64,000 nt of DNA from Fictibacillus phosphorivorans (lineage in GTDB: Bacteria; Bacillota; Bacilli; Bacillales; Fictibacillaceae), in contig NZ_VDZU01000001.1 of NCBI RefSeq assembly GCF_007673525.1, forward strand, positions 2,242,177-2,306,176, in the 5' to 3' direction. Every line of letters starts with the position of its first letter. The first letter of the stretch is position 1. The notes beneath the pieces are model-generated. The model was not told the origin of the DNA. It saw nothing but the letters and a program-made list of their open reading frames with translations, and made no database searches. A program made the position numbers and the translations under genes. This document shows, piece by piece, positions 44,947-54,269 of the stretch.

Positions 44947-45519
44947 TTATTCTTCCAAATCACCTATTAAAAAGTTCGGATCCAGGTCTTCAAAATTCTC
45001 ATCTTCCACATCATATTCCCAATCTCTAGTCTCTACATCATCAAAACCGTCCGGGTTCACATACACACAAACTTTTGTTTCCCCGATAATTTCACAAACG
45101 AACTCTCTTTCTACTTGAACGATCACTTTATTTCCGTTTGGAGAGATCGTCGCTTCTAACGTATTAGGCTCTTGAAGTGCACGGCACGTAACTTCATATT
45201 GATTGCCTAACGCATTCTTATCTCTTACACTAAGATCCACTTTGTCTACAAAATGGATGGTCTCTGTTACAACTTCCGTACGAGTATTATCATTGTATGA
45301 ATACCACACGTTGATATCATAGCTTCCTTCTACATCTACTGCTTCACCATTCCGCTTCGGTTTATATGCATGGTTGATGATCCAGCATCCTAAAATGCTG
45401 CTCGGACGATGACTCGGTGCAATGGTATGCGTTGCCTGAGAAAATTTTCTCCCTTTGCCGCAGACCGCTTTTGTGATGATTTCTCTGTAAGTCAACTCTT
45501 GTTCTACACGTCTTGACAT
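44947..45519 (-). CDS. cotE: Outer spore coat protein CotE
   Basis: A 190-residue morphogenetic protein that nucleates the outer coat around the forespore. The match to CotE covers the whole chain: [18 protein letters not shown] at the N-terminus, [15 protein letters not shown], and the acidic C-terminal tail (about 160-190, rich in Asp/Glu) used for binding other coat proteins. In B. subtilis it is mother-cell expressed. RBS GGAGGG, ATG 45519. The 457-bp gap upstream holds its promoter and a tandem repeat. Confidence 0.95.
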   Translation of the reverse strand: MSRRVEQELTYREIITKAVCGKGRKFSQATHTIAPSHRPSSILGCWIINHAYKPKRNGEAVDVEGSYDINVWYSYNDNTRTEVVTETIHFVDKVDLSVRDKNALGNQYEVTCRALQEPNTLEATISPNGNKVIVQVEREFVCEIIGETKVCVYVNPDGFDDVETRDWEYDVEDENFEDLDPNFLIGDLEE

Positions 45520-45759
45520 ACATGAATCCCTCCTCTACCAATCTCCATACAGTATATGCTGGGCGGATGCCTATTGTGCCTTCATTTATTCGAAACACAA
45601 TTAGTCTAAGTATATGGGCGTTTGTTGTCCAATGTTCTCAAAATATTATATCGATGAACGGTACGTGAAATTATTTTCGCGTTTTTATTGCTTTTGCAAG
45701 TGCTTGATTATCCCTCTAGGATAATCTCTTTACGGGTATGTAAGTCTAAAGCGCAATGC

Positions 45760-45885
45760 GGAATTTGTCGAGGTTTGTAGACTCGTGGATAAATGGGGGA
45801 AACTTTTGGATTGAGAGCCAAATCTCGTGGATAAACAGCAGAAACTTTTGGATTGCATACCAAAACTTCTGGATTGAATGAACCT
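45760..45885. repeat. Degenerate 21-nt tandem repeat upstream of cotE
   Basis: About five to six units with TGGATAAA or TGGATTGA cores: the pair TCGTGGATAAA recurs 42 bp apart (45783, 45825), AACTTTTGGA recurs at 45801 and 45843, and AACTTCTGGA follows 21 bp later (45864). In the minus-strand frame this gives a 7-residue periodicity (NPKVSPIYPR-like), but there is no start or ribosome site. Confidence 0.6.
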
Positions 45886-45976
45886 GATACCTCTATGGGT
45901 ATGTGCGAAACACCCAATAAACTGGAATGAATCTCAAATAAAAACACGATGTCTACAAAAGACATCGTGTTTCTGG

Positions 45977-46411
45977 TTAGTGACAGCCGCAGCCGCCTGG
46001 AGAACATCCTTCTTGAGAACCTGTTGTTCCTTTTAAAAGGTCTCCCCCTGTTGATTCAATGATCTCATCTGTAACTTTGTTTGAGATCGTATGTGAAACC
46101 ATTTGTAAAATATCATTCACATCGCTTTGTGATTGTTTGAACTCTTGCACAACTGGAATACTATCAAGCTCAGCCATCAGAGCATCGATCTTTTCTTCTA
46201 CTTCTCTTGATGCTTCATGCTTTTGATAATGTTGAAGATTGACAGCTTGTTTTTGCAGATTCTTAATCTGTCCCATCAACCTTGCTACATTTGAATTCGT
46301 ATTGATCTGAGCTTCTGCTTTTTTAAAAAAATCAACTTCATCAGTTGTTGCGATCATTTTTGCAAGTTCTTTTGCTTTTCCCAAGATTTCTTCTTTTGTA
46401 TATGTGCTCAT
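45977..46411 (-). CDS. ricA: RicA (YmcA), subunit of the RicAFT complex
   Basis: A 144-residue helical protein of the YlbF/YmcA family. With RicF and RicT it forms an Fe-S-containing complex needed for RNase Y-dependent mRNA processing, biofilm formation, competence and sporulation in B. subtilis. The C-terminal Cys cluster EGCSPGGCGCH fits its role as a [4Fe-4S] ligand donor. ATG 46411 overlaps the miaB stop by one base (TAATG), with GAGGTGG upstream. RNase Y itself is encoded 8 kb away (54270-55835). Confidence 0.93.
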   Translation of the reverse strand: MSTYTKEEILGKAKELAKMIATTDEVDFFKKAEAQINTNSNVARLMGQIKNLQKQAVNLQHYQKHEASREVEEKIDALMAELDSIPVVQEFKQSQSDVNDILQMVSHTISNKVTDEIIESTGGDLLKGTTGSQEGCSPGGCGCH

Positions 46412-47931
46412 TAGCCTACCACCTCTGATTTTTCTTCTACCCATTCGCCGCCAAGGTTCCATGTTTTCGCATCGGTAATCTGAACTTTGACAATTTCTCC
46501 TATTAAGTGCTTAGGAGCTTTAAAGTTTACCACTTTGTTGGAACCCGTGTGACCTGTTAGTACATCAGGATTCTTTTTACTTTCTCCCTCAACTAGCACT
46601 TCCACAACTTTACCAACATATGCTTTGTTCTTTTCTAACGAGATATCATTCAGCATAGCGTTTAGCCTCTGCAGACGCTCTCGTTTCACTTCCATCGGAA
46701 CATTATCTTGCATCTTTGCAGCTGGAGTGCCTTCACGAGGTGAATAGATAAACGTGTAAGCAGCATCATACTGCACTTCTTTAACTAGAGATAACGTCTC
46801 TTGGAACTGTTCTTCCGTCTCATTCGGAAACCCAACAATAATATCCGTAGTTAATGCTACATTCGGCATTGCAGCTTTGATCTTGTTTACAAGTTCTAAA
46901 TAATGCTCACGTGTATATTTACGAGCCATTAATTTGAGCACATCGCTGTTTCCGTGTTGAACAGGCAAGTGCACATGATCTACGATGTTTCCACCTTTAG
47001 CGAGAACTTCAATCAATCGGTCATCAAAATCTCGAGGGTGACTTGTTGTAAAACGAAGTCTAGGAATATCAATCTTACGGATCTCATCCATTAGATCACC
47101 TAGGCCATACTCTAGATCTTCAAAATCTTTACCGTATGCATTCACGTTCTGACCTAGGAGCGTTACTTCTTTATATCCTTCTCTTGCAAGCTGCCTTACT
47201 TCTTCGATGATATCTTGCGGATAACGACTTCGTTCTTTTCCTCGCGTGTAAGGAACGATGCAATATGTACAGAATTTGTCGCAGCCGTACATAATGTTGA
47301 CCCAGCCTTTAACGTTCCCTTTACGCTTTCTAGGAAGGTTCTCGACGATATCTCCTTCTTTAGACCAAACTTCGACCACCATTTCTTTTGAGAATAATGC
47401 ATTCTCAATAATTTGAGGCAGACGATGTATGTTATGAGTTCCAAAGATCATATCAACTTGAGGGTATGTGGAAAGTATACGGTTAACAACAGACTCTTCT
47501 TGTGACATGCATCCACAGACCCCTAGCAGAAGATTAGGGTTGTTCGCTTTCGTATGTTTCAAATGTCCCAATTCGCCAAACACTTTGTTCTCTGCATTTT
47601 CTCGAATGGCACATGTATTAAGCAGGATCACGTCGGCATCCTCTGTAGAATATGTGGTTTCATAACCCATTTCATTCAGAATTCCTGCCATAACTTCTGT
47701 ATCATGCTCGTTCATCTGACAACCGTACGTACGAATATAAAACTTTTTGCCAACTCCAATATTTTTTAGATTTTCCGGAATCGAAAAATCTTTTAATATT
47801 TGAACTTGTTCTTTACCACGCTTTTTCGCGTCTTTTAAAGAAGGCGGTGCATACGTAGATTGAAAGTATTGTGAGTAGTCTCTTTCTTTATTATTCGTCT
47901 TTACTTCTTGATTGTCTTTCGTAGTATCCAA
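46411..47931 (-). CDS. miaB: tRNA-2-methylthio-N6-dimethylallyladenosine synthase MiaB
   Basis: A 506-residue radical-SAM enzyme that adds a methylthio group to i6A37 of tRNA. N-terminal UPF0004 domain with cluster cysteines ([28 protein letters not shown]), then the radical-SAM motif CDKFCTYC (three Cys), and a C-terminal TRAM domain ([15 protein letters not shown]). The start is TTG 47931, ten nt after GGAG. Translationally coupled to ricA. Confidence 0.96.
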   Translation of the reverse strand: MDTTKDNQEVKTNNKERDYSQYFQSTYAPPSLKDAKKRGKEQVQILKDFSIPENLKNIGVGKKFYIRTYGCQMNEHDTEVMAGILNEMGYETTYSTEDADVILLNTCAIRENAENKVFGELGHLKHTKANNPNLLLGVCGCMSQEESVVNRILSTYPQVDMIFGTHNIHRLPQIIENALFSKEMVVEVWSKEGDIVENLPRKRKGNVKGWVNIMYGCDKFCTYCIVPYTRGKERSRYPQDIIEEVRQLAREGYKEVTLLGQNVNAYGKDFEDLEYGLGDLMDEIRKIDIPRLRFTTSHPRDFDDRLIEVLAKGGNIVDHVHLPVQHGNSDVLKLMARKYTREHYLELVNKIKAAMPNVALTTDIIVGFPNETEEQFQETLSLVKEVQYDAAYTFIYSPREGTPAAKMQDNVPMEVKRERLQRLNAMLNDISLEKNKAYVGKVVEVLVEGESKKNPDVLTGHTGSNKVVNFKAPKHLIGEIVKVQITDAKTWNLGGEWVEEKSEVVG

Positions 47932-48104
47932 GACATCTTCACTCCTTATTGCCTTTACTGCTAGGTAATCCGTTCATAAATAATCTAGTATTTCATCCAA
48001 CTGTAACATTATATCAAAAATTGGATTATAGTTAAACTTGTAATCGTTTTAGTTTACATAATATAATTACGGTTTATTAATAATCTTATATAATGTGGTC
48101 AATA

Positions 48105-48153
48105 AAAAAGTTGACCTTAAAAAGCTTACTAATGCGCCTTTAAAGTCAACTTT
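48105..48153 (-). terminator. Terminator of kbl
   Basis: Imperfect stem AAAGTTGACCTTAAA / TTTAAAGTCAACTTT after the kbl stop with a T-run on the minus strand. Confidence 0.65.
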
Positions 48154-48161
48154 ACAAGTAT

Positions 48162-49340
48162 CTAAATAATATTTAATTCTTTTCCTGCTTTTTTAAATGC
48201 ATCCAATGCAGCTTGTAGCTCCTCTTTCGTATGCTGAGCGGTTACAATCGTACGTACGCGAGCTTTTCCTTTAGCTACTGTTGGGAATGCGATACCTTGA
48301 GCGAATACACCATATTTTAATAACGTATCAGATAGTTTATGCGCAAGCGCGTCATCACCCACAAGTACTGGTGTGATAGGTGTCTCACTAACTCCTGTAT
48401 TAAACCCTAGTTCTTTTAATCCCGCTTTAAAGAACTTCGTATTATCCCAAAGTCTTTCCATGTGTTCTGGCTCTTCTTCTAGAACGTCGATCGCGGCTGA
48501 ACTCGCTGCGATTACGGCAGGCGGATGCGATGTGCTGAACAAGAACGGACGGCCTTTATGAATCAGATAGTCTCTTAATGTTTGCGTGCTTGCAATGTAA
48601 CCTCCAAGTACTCCAATAGCTTTACTTAACGTTCCGACTTGAATATGAACGCGGCCGTTCAAGTTAAAATGATCGATCGTACCCCGGCCATTCGTACCTA
48701 ATACACCACTCGCATGTGCGTCGTCTACCATTACGAGAGCATCGTACTTTTCAGCCAGTTCTACGATTCCAGGAAGAGGCGCAATGTTACCGTCCATTGA
48801 GAAAACACCGTCTGTTACGACAATTCTTTTTCTGAATTCTTGTGTCTCTTTTAACGCTGCTTCTAAATCTTCTAGATCAACGTGTTTGTAGATTCTTCTT
48901 TTCGCTTTTGTTAAACGAATACCATCAATGATTGATGCATGGTTTAACTCATCTGAAATAACAACATCTTGATCTGTAAGAATAGCAGAAAGAATTCCTT
49001 GGTTTGTTGAAAAACCAGATTGGAAGACGAGACATGCTTCTGTGTGTTTGAATTCAGCTAATTTTTTTTCAAATTCTTCATGCATGGATAGAGTTCCAGC
49101 AATCGTACGCACAGAACCTGTACCCACTCCAAATTCTTCAACAGCTTTTAAAGCTGCTTCCTTCATCTTCGGATGACTCGTAAGACCTAAATAGTTGTTG
49201 GAAGAGAGCTGGATTACTTCTTTTCCATTGATCACAACTTTTGATCCTTGCTCTGATTCAAGCGGTACAAGCTTTCTGAATGTACCTTCTTCTTTCATAT
49301 GATCTAATTCTTCTTGCAGGTATTCAAAACCTTTCATCAC
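48162..49340 (-). CDS. kbl: 2-amino-3-ketobutyrate CoA ligase (glycine C-acetyltransferase)
   Basis: A 392-residue PLP enzyme of the alpha-oxoamine synthase family. It cleaves 2-amino-3-oxobutyrate with CoA to glycine and acetyl-CoA, the second step of threonine catabolism after Tdh. Motifs: [37 protein letters not shown] (Asp to PLP) and [13 protein letters not shown] with the Schiff-base Lys. The start is GTG 49340 or the following ATG 49337; AAAGGGG lies upstream. Co-transcribed with tdh (21-bp gap). Confidence 0.95.
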   Translation of the reverse strand: MMKGFEYLQEELDHMKEEGTFRKLVPLESEQGSKVVINGKEVIQLSSNNYLGLTSHPKMKEAALKAVEEFGVGTGSVRTIAGTLSMHEEFEKKLAEFKHTEACLVFQSGFSTNQGILSAILTDQDVVISDELNHASIIDGIRLTKAKRRIYKHVDLEDLEAALKETQEFRKRIVVTDGVFSMDGNIAPLPGIVELAEKYDALVMVDDAHASGVLGTNGRGTIDHFNLNGRVHIQVGTLSKAIGVLGGYIASTQTLRDYLIHKGRPFLFSTSHPPAVIAASSAAIDVLEEEPEHMERLWDNTKFFKAGLKELGFNTGVSETPITPVLVGDDALAHKLSDTLLKYGVFAQGIAFPTVAKGKARVRTIVTAQHTKEELQAALDAFKKAGKELNII

Positions 49341-49361
49341 GATGTTTTGCCCCTTTCGATT

Positions 49362-50402
49362 TTAAGGAATAAGAACTACTTTTCCGCAATTTCCTTTTAT
49401 CATGAGATCAAAGCCTTCTTCAAACTTTTCAAGTGGAAGTGTATGAGTAATGATCGTTTCAGGATGCATGCTTCCTGACTGTAAAAGCCCTGAAACCTGT
49501 TGCCATGTTTCATACATTTTTCTTCCCGTAATTCCTTGAACTGTAACACCCTTAAATACTACATCGTTCGTTAAGTCGATCTCAACAGGTTTAACAGGAA
49601 GACTTAAGATTGAAACACGACCACCGTTTGTGATCATCTTAAATCCTTGGTCGATCGCAACTGGATGACCGCTCATCTCACAAACAACATCCACACCATT
49701 TCCATCCGTTAAATTCATCACTGTATCAACTGGATCGGTAGATTTAGGGTTGATCACTTCTGTCGCACCTACTTTTTTAGCAAGATCTAAACGATAATCG
49801 TTCAGATCGATAGCGATTACCTGACTTGCACCTGCTGCTTTCGCAACGTTAACCGCCATGACACCTATCGGGCCACATCCGATGACAGCCACCGTTTTAC
49901 CAGCAACATCACCAGCTAACACAGTATGAACAGCATTTCCCATCGGCTCTTGAATTGATCCATGTTCAAACGGCATCTTAGGATCATTTTTCCAAATGTT
50001 CTCTGATGGCATTGCTACATACTCTGCAAAGCAGCCATGAGTATCAACACCGATGATCTTTGTGTTCTTACAGATGTGGAACTGTCCTTTTAAACATTGT
50101 GGACAAGAATGACAAACTATATGTGTTTCAGCCGATACGTGATCTCCAACAGAGACATTTGTAACAGCGCTTCCAACTTTTTCAACAACTCCTGAAAACT
50201 CATGTCCAAAAACATATGGCGTTTTCACACGACTCTGTGACCACTCATCCCATGTGTATATATGGACATCTGTTCCACAGATCGAAGTTGCTTTAACTTT
50301 GATCAGCACTTCACTTTCATTAATTTCAGGAATATCTACTGTTTCTAATCTAGCTCCATAACCCGCATGATGCTTAACTATTGCTTTCATTTTTCCTTGC
50401 AC
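49362..50402 (-). CDS. tdh: L-threonine 3-dehydrogenase
   Basis: A 346-residue zinc alcohol-dehydrogenase-family enzyme oxidising threonine to 2-amino-3-oxobutyrate with NAD+. Catalytic zinc: CGTDVH and GHEFSG; structural zinc: CHSCPQCLKGQFHIC (four Cys); Rossmann GCGPIGVMAV. GTG 50402 is the best start: GAGGGG lies 7 nt upstream, and the N-terminus QGKMKA matches B. subtilis QSGKMKA. First gene of tdh-kbl. The 299-bp gap upstream is AT-rich; I looked for and did not find a T-box. Confidence 0.94.
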   Translation of the reverse strand: MQGKMKAIVKHHAGYGARLETVDIPEINESEVLIKVKATSICGTDVHIYTWDEWSQSRVKTPYVFGHEFSGVVEKVGSAVTNVSVGDHVSAETHIVCHSCPQCLKGQFHICKNTKIIGVDTHGCFAEYVAMPSENIWKNDPKMPFEHGSIQEPMGNAVHTVLAGDVAGKTVAVIGCGPIGVMAVNVAKAAGASQVIAIDLNDYRLDLAKKVGATEVINPKSTDPVDTVMNLTDGNGVDVVCEMSGHPVAIDQGFKMITNGGRVSILSLPVKPVEIDLTNDVVFKGVTVQGITGRKMYETWQQVSGLLQSGSMHPETIITHTLPLEKFEEGFDLMIKGNCGKVVLIP

Positions 50403-50666
50403 AGAAACACCCCTCACTGTAAACCTTAATATCATATCCATCAATAATTGTACATGGATTGAACAACAAGGTAAAGAGCTGTGTCCATCCCACACGGACA
50501 TTCGCGGATGCCAAAAAAAATTTAAAGATTTTTTTTCTTAAAAGCTTTTTTCGTATATATAGGTGTATACCGTATAGAGTTCATTTGAGCTCCAGGACGT
50601 TCGCTTTAAAAAACTTTCGTAAGAAGAAAAAGATAGAAATTCATGCAGCACGATAAAAAATAAAAA

Positions 50667-50697
50667 AGCCCTTCTCCAAATTTAAGGAGAAGAGCTG
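50667..50697 (-). terminator. Terminator of korAB
   Basis: Stem AGCCCTTCTCC / GGAGAAGAGCT (one mismatch) followed by TTTTTTA on the minus strand. Confidence 0.85.
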
Positions 50698-50701
50698 TTT
50701 C

Positions 50702-51568
50702 TTACATGAATTCTGACATCAATTGATTAAACTTTTCTTCAGGTAAGTTCAGATCAACTTTTGCAAGTGCTTCTTTGCTGTATCCATGCGCAAGATCTTG
50801 ATAAGAAGGTTTTACCTTATCTTGATAGATGATCCCTTTTACAAGGCCTTTGTTTTCCATTAGTGTTTGCATAGCCATCATACGGTTTGAAGAATCATAG
50901 CCTTCAATCGTGCTTAAAGATACGAGATGCTCTTTAAACCAGTCATATGTGTTCACTTTATTGTATGTCACACAGGGGGAGAAAACGTTGATCAATGAGA
51001 AGCCTTTATGGTTGATCCCAGCTTCGATGATGGAAGTTAACTCTTTTAGGTCAGTTGAAAAACTTTGAGCCACAAACGTAGCTCCAGCCGTTAAAGCGAG
51101 TTCCATCACACCAATCGCTGATTCTACAGAACCTTCTGGCGTACTCTTCGTTTTAAAACCAACATCAGATCGAGGTGATGTTTGTCCTTTTGTTAGACCA
51201 TAAATCTGATTGTCCATAACAATATAAGTAATATCGATGTTTCGTCTGATCGCATGTACGGTGTGACCCATTCCGATCGCGAACCCATCTCCATCACCAC
51301 CTGAAGCGATAACAGTCAGATCACGATTTGCCATCTTAACACCTTGTGCGATCGGCAGCGAACGGCCATGGATCCCATGGAAACCATAAGATTTAATATA
51401 CCCTGAGATACGTCCCGAACAGCCGATTCCTGACACAACAGCAAGGTCATCTGGTTCTAAACCTACATTTGCAGCTGCTCTTTGAATAGCTGCCTGTACA
51501 GAGAAATCTCCACATCCTGGACACCAGTTCGGTTTGATGCTGTTACGAAAATCTTTAAATGTAGCCAT
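50702..51568 (-). CDS. korB: 2-oxoacid:ferredoxin oxidoreductase, beta subunit
   Basis: A 288-residue thiamine-diphosphate subunit. ThDP/Mg motif SGGDGDGFAIGMGH through to VMDNQIYG (GDG...N), and cluster cysteines including WCPGCGD near the N-terminus, SGIGCSG and SPCVTYN. With KorA it oxidises 2-oxoacids (2-oxoglutarate or pyruvate type) and reduces ferredoxin. Exact substrate not readable. It follows korA with a 1-bp gap. Confidence 0.92.
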   Translation of the reverse strand: MATFKDFRNSIKPNWCPGCGDFSVQAAIQRAAANVGLEPDDLAVVSGIGCSGRISGYIKSYGFHGIHGRSLPIAQGVKMANRDLTVIASGGDGDGFAIGMGHTVHAIRRNIDITYIVMDNQIYGLTKGQTSPRSDVGFKTKSTPEGSVESAIGVMELALTAGATFVAQSFSTDLKELTSIIEAGINHKGFSLINVFSPCVTYNKVNTYDWFKEHLVSLSTIEGYDSSNRMMAMQTLMENKGLVKGIIYQDKVKPSYQDLAHGYSKEALAKVDLNLPEEKFNQLMSEFM

Positions 51569-51569
51569 A

Positions 51570-53312
51570 TTAAACCAGCTCCTTGCATTTCATGACAACT
51601 TCTGATGGCAAGAAAGGATTCCCATCATATTTTAATAAGTTCTTAACCTTCTCATGCTGTCCAACATTCATTTTTAAGATGTTCGCCAGCTGTCCTGTCG
51701 CGTTGTTCTCGACTACGATTACGTTCTTCGCTTTGTCGATCATCGATCTCATCTCATCGGCAGGGAACGGATGGATCAAACGAATATGAGCATGATTTAC
51801 TTTTAAGCCATCTGCTTCTAAACGAGGGATCGCTTCTTCGATCACTCCTCGTGTTGAATTGAACCCAACTAAAAGAATATCAGCTTCTTTATGAGGAGCT
51901 TGTTTAACAACCGGTACATTAAAACGCAGGTTTTGAAGTTTACGCAGTCGTTTATCCATCTGCTTTTGACGGTTTGCTGCTACTTCTGAAGGCTTTCCTG
52001 TCTCATCATGCTCAACACCCGTGACATGGTGGATACCATTCTTCATACCCGGGATTACGCGAGGAGAAATACCATCTTCAGTTACTTCATAACGCTTGAA
52101 GTACCCATCTTTATCGTCTGTTTCTGGAAGCTCTTCTTTTGGATCAAGCTTACCGCGACGAATCTCTACGCGGCTATAATCTAATGGTTCAACGGATTGC
52201 TTCCCAAGAGAAAGTTGAAGATCTGTAAGTAAGATAACAGGAATCTGATATTCTTCTGCAATATTTAACGCCTCAACAGCGTCATAGAATGCTTCTTCAA
52301 CCGTACTTGGTGCCATAACCACTTTTGGAATCTCACCATGAGTACCATAGATCATTGCCATCAAATCAGATTGTTCTTGTTTTGTAGGCAGTCCTGTGGA
52401 TGGACCTCCACGCTGTGTGTCTACAACAACTAAAGGAACTTCTGTCATCCCGGATAGACCTAAAGCTTCCATCATTAAGGATAGACCTGGTCCTGCTGAC
52501 GATGTAATCGTACGAACACCTGCATAGTTCGCTCCGATCGCCATCGTACAAGCAGCGATCTCATCTTCTGTCTGAATTACCGTTCCGCCAAACTCTGGCA
52601 ATTTTTTGATCAAGTATTCCATGATCTCAGATGCCGGCGTGATCGGATAAGCAGACATGAAACGTACGCCTCCTGCCACGAATCCTAAAGCAATCGCATC
52701 GTTTCCAATCATGAACATTCTCTTTTTGCCGTCTGCTTTATTTAATTGGAATCCATCGATCTGGCCACCAGATAATTCATTGAAACGATCTGCGCCTTTT
52801 TGGATAGCTTCCATGTTCTTTTCTACTACTTTTGCTCCTTTACGAGCAAAAATCTCTTCTACAACTTCTAAATAGCTTTCTACAGGAAGACCTAAAACAG
52901 CGCTAGTCGCTCCGATCGCTACCATGTTCTTCATAAGAGATGTGCCTAGTTCACTTGCAATCTCTGTAAATGGTACCGAATATAATCTTACATTAAGGTC
53001 TTCAGGAACTGTAGGATTGAATTTTGAATCTCCAATCACGACTCCTCCATCACGAAGCTCATGTACGTTTACATCGATCGTTTCTTGATCGAATGCTATT
53101 AAAATATCAAGATCATCAGAGATCGAACGGGTTTCACTCGTGCTTACACGAATCTTATTGTTGGTATGACCGCCTTTAATTCTGGAAGAAAAGTGTCGAT
53201 AGCTATACAGATAGTAGCCTTGGCGGTTAAGTGCCATCGCAAAAATTTCACCTGTACTATCAATTCCTTCACCTTGCTGTCCGCCAACTTTCCAAGAAAG
53301 TTGATCAATCAT
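51570..53312 (-). CDS. korA: 2-oxoacid:ferredoxin oxidoreductase, alpha subunit (gamma-alpha fusion)
   Basis: A 580-residue protein: an N-terminal gamma domain (KVGGQQGEGIDSTGEIFA, about 1-185) fused to the pyrimidine-binding alpha domain (GNDAIALGFVAGGVRFMSAY, about 205 onward, with TSSAGPGLSLM) and a C-terminal transketolase-like part. ATG 53312 follows AAAGGGTGG. Operon korA-korB; a cre-like site lies about 200 bp upstream, suggesting carbon catabolite control. The 354-bp gap upstream (53313-53666) otherwise shows only AT-rich promoter-like sequence and the spoVS terminator. Confidence 0.92.
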   Translation of the reverse strand: MIDQLSWKVGGQQGEGIDSTGEIFAMALNRQGYYLYSYRHFSSRIKGGHTNNKIRVSTSETRSISDDLDILIAFDQETIDVNVHELRDGGVVIGDSKFNPTVPEDLNVRLYSVPFTEIASELGTSLMKNMVAIGATSAVLGLPVESYLEVVEEIFARKGAKVVEKNMEAIQKGADRFNELSGGQIDGFQLNKADGKKRMFMIGNDAIALGFVAGGVRFMSAYPITPASEIMEYLIKKLPEFGGTVIQTEDEIAACTMAIGANYAGVRTITSSAGPGLSLMMEALGLSGMTEVPLVVVDTQRGGPSTGLPTKQEQSDLMAMIYGTHGEIPKVVMAPSTVEEAFYDAVEALNIAEEYQIPVILLTDLQLSLGKQSVEPLDYSRVEIRRGKLDPKEELPETDDKDGYFKRYEVTEDGISPRVIPGMKNGIHHVTGVEHDETGKPSEVAANRQKQMDKRLRKLQNLRFNVPVVKQAPHKEADILLVGFNSTRGVIEEAIPRLEADGLKVNHAHIRLIHPFPADEMRSMIDKAKNVIVVENNATGQLANILKMNVGQHEKVKNLLKYDGNPFLPSEVVMKCKELV

Positions 53313-53510
53313 GTACTCCACCCTTTCAGTAACCCAAACGTTAATTTTTTCAATCAATAGTTTGATTTAGTATGGTTCATGTTGTGTTGAACGCGCATTA
53401 TCACGTTTACTTAAATTATGTACTAAACGTCTACAATTCTAGACTTAACTTCATAAAAATGCAAGTATTCGCCTAGCAAAATTCACACTATTACAAAAAA
53501 TGTAAATAAA

Positions 53511-53526
53511 AGAAAGCGCTTTAAAA
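53511..53526. promoter_or_regulatory. CcpA cre-like site upstream of korA
   Basis: AGAAAGCGCTTTAAAA keeps the AAAGCGCTTT palindromic core of cre; two positions of the 14-bp consensus differ. Confidence 0.45.
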
Positions 53527-53620
53527 TGCTTGGTACTCTCTTAGAATTCTATATACGTTTCCGCATTTCCTTCTCTTATTCTTTGCATACCTTCTAAAAA
53601 GAAAATAAGTCTATAAAACT

Positions 53621-53660
53621 AAAAACCTGCTTGCTCTTTTTGGTGAGCAAACAGGTTTCA
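53621..53660 (-). terminator. Terminator of spoVS
   Basis: Stem AAACCTG-TTGCTC / GAGCAA-CAGGTTT with single bulges, followed by T-rich sequence on the minus strand. Confidence 0.83.
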
Positions 53661-53666
53661 CTTTAA

Positions 53667-53927
53667 TTAGCGCGGTTCAACAATTAATTTAATGGCCGTT
53701 CGTTCTTCCCCATCAATTAAGATATCTGTAAATGCTGGAATACAAATGAGGTCAACTCCGCTCGGTGCTACGAAACCTCGTGCGATAGCTACTGCTTTAA
53801 CAGCTTGGTTTAATGCACCTGCTCCGATTGCCTGAATTTCAGCGCCTCCACGTTCCCGGAGAACACCAGCAAGTGCACCAGCTACAGAGTTGGGGTTAGA
53901 TTTTGCTGAAACTTTTAATATTTCCAT
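53667..53927 (-). CDS. spoVS: Stage V sporulation protein S
   Basis: An 86-residue, highly conserved Alba-like protein: ILKVSAKSNPNSVAGALAG, GGAEIQAIGAGALNQAVKA and DLICIPAFTDI. It is needed for spore coat assembly and heat resistance in B. subtilis and is expressed from sigma-H. ATG 53927 with GGAGG. A textbook sigma-H promoter lies 39-68 bp upstream. In B. subtilis ymdB separates it from rny; that gene is missing here. Confidence 0.97.
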   Translation of the reverse strand: MEILKVSAKSNPNSVAGALAGVLRERGGAEIQAIGAGALNQAVKAVAIARGFVAPSGVDLICIPAFTDILIDGEERTAIKLIVEPR

Positions 53928-53965
53928 TGTTTTGAACCTCCTTCAGGATAGATACCTGTTCTACT

Positions 53966-53995
53966 ATATTCATTGATTAAGGCTTGTATTCCTGC
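53966..53995 (-). promoter_or_regulatory. Sigma-H promoter of spoVS
   Basis: Minus strand GCAGGAATA (53995-53987), 12-nt spacer, AATGAATAT (53974-53966), matching RNAGGAWWW / RNNGAATWW at every position. The rest of the 342-bp gap to rny shows nothing else I can name. Confidence 0.85.
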
Positions 53996-54232
53996 CGAAA
54001 CAAAATTGTGCATTCTCTCTCTTATTTGCTGATTTGTTAAAGCAGCTGCCCTATGAATAAACCCCGGTATTCTAGTACCCTTAACAAAGTTCTTTCAAAC
54101 CATAATGTGGTTTTTCCGGAAAAAAACTATGATTGACCTACTACTAAAACACCTGTTCTTGCGTATCTTCTCTTCTGATATCTTTATTCAAAAACATCAT
54201 ATCTCTTTCTAGTTAAGACATCTACCATATAA

Positions 54233-54264
54233 AAAAGCGATGGGATTGATCTCCCACCGCTTTG
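54233..54264 (-). terminator. Terminator of rny
   Basis: Stem AAAGCG-TGGGA / TCCCA-CGCTTT with single bulges, directly after the rny stop. Confidence 0.85.
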
Positions 54265-54269
54265 TTTGT

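Noticed and set aside
45760..45885. CRISPR-like array
   Set aside because: Units are about 21 nt, contiguous and degenerate; there is no constant repeat alternating with unique spacers and no cas gene.
45708..46007. 99-codon minus-strand ORF
   Set aside because: It consists of the tandem repeat and antisense-unlike overlap with the ricA end; no ribosome site at its start.
50403..50701. T-box leader upstream of tdh
   Set aside because: The conserved AGGGUGGNACCGCG antiterminator core is not present; only a small hairpin (about 50492-50508) is seen.
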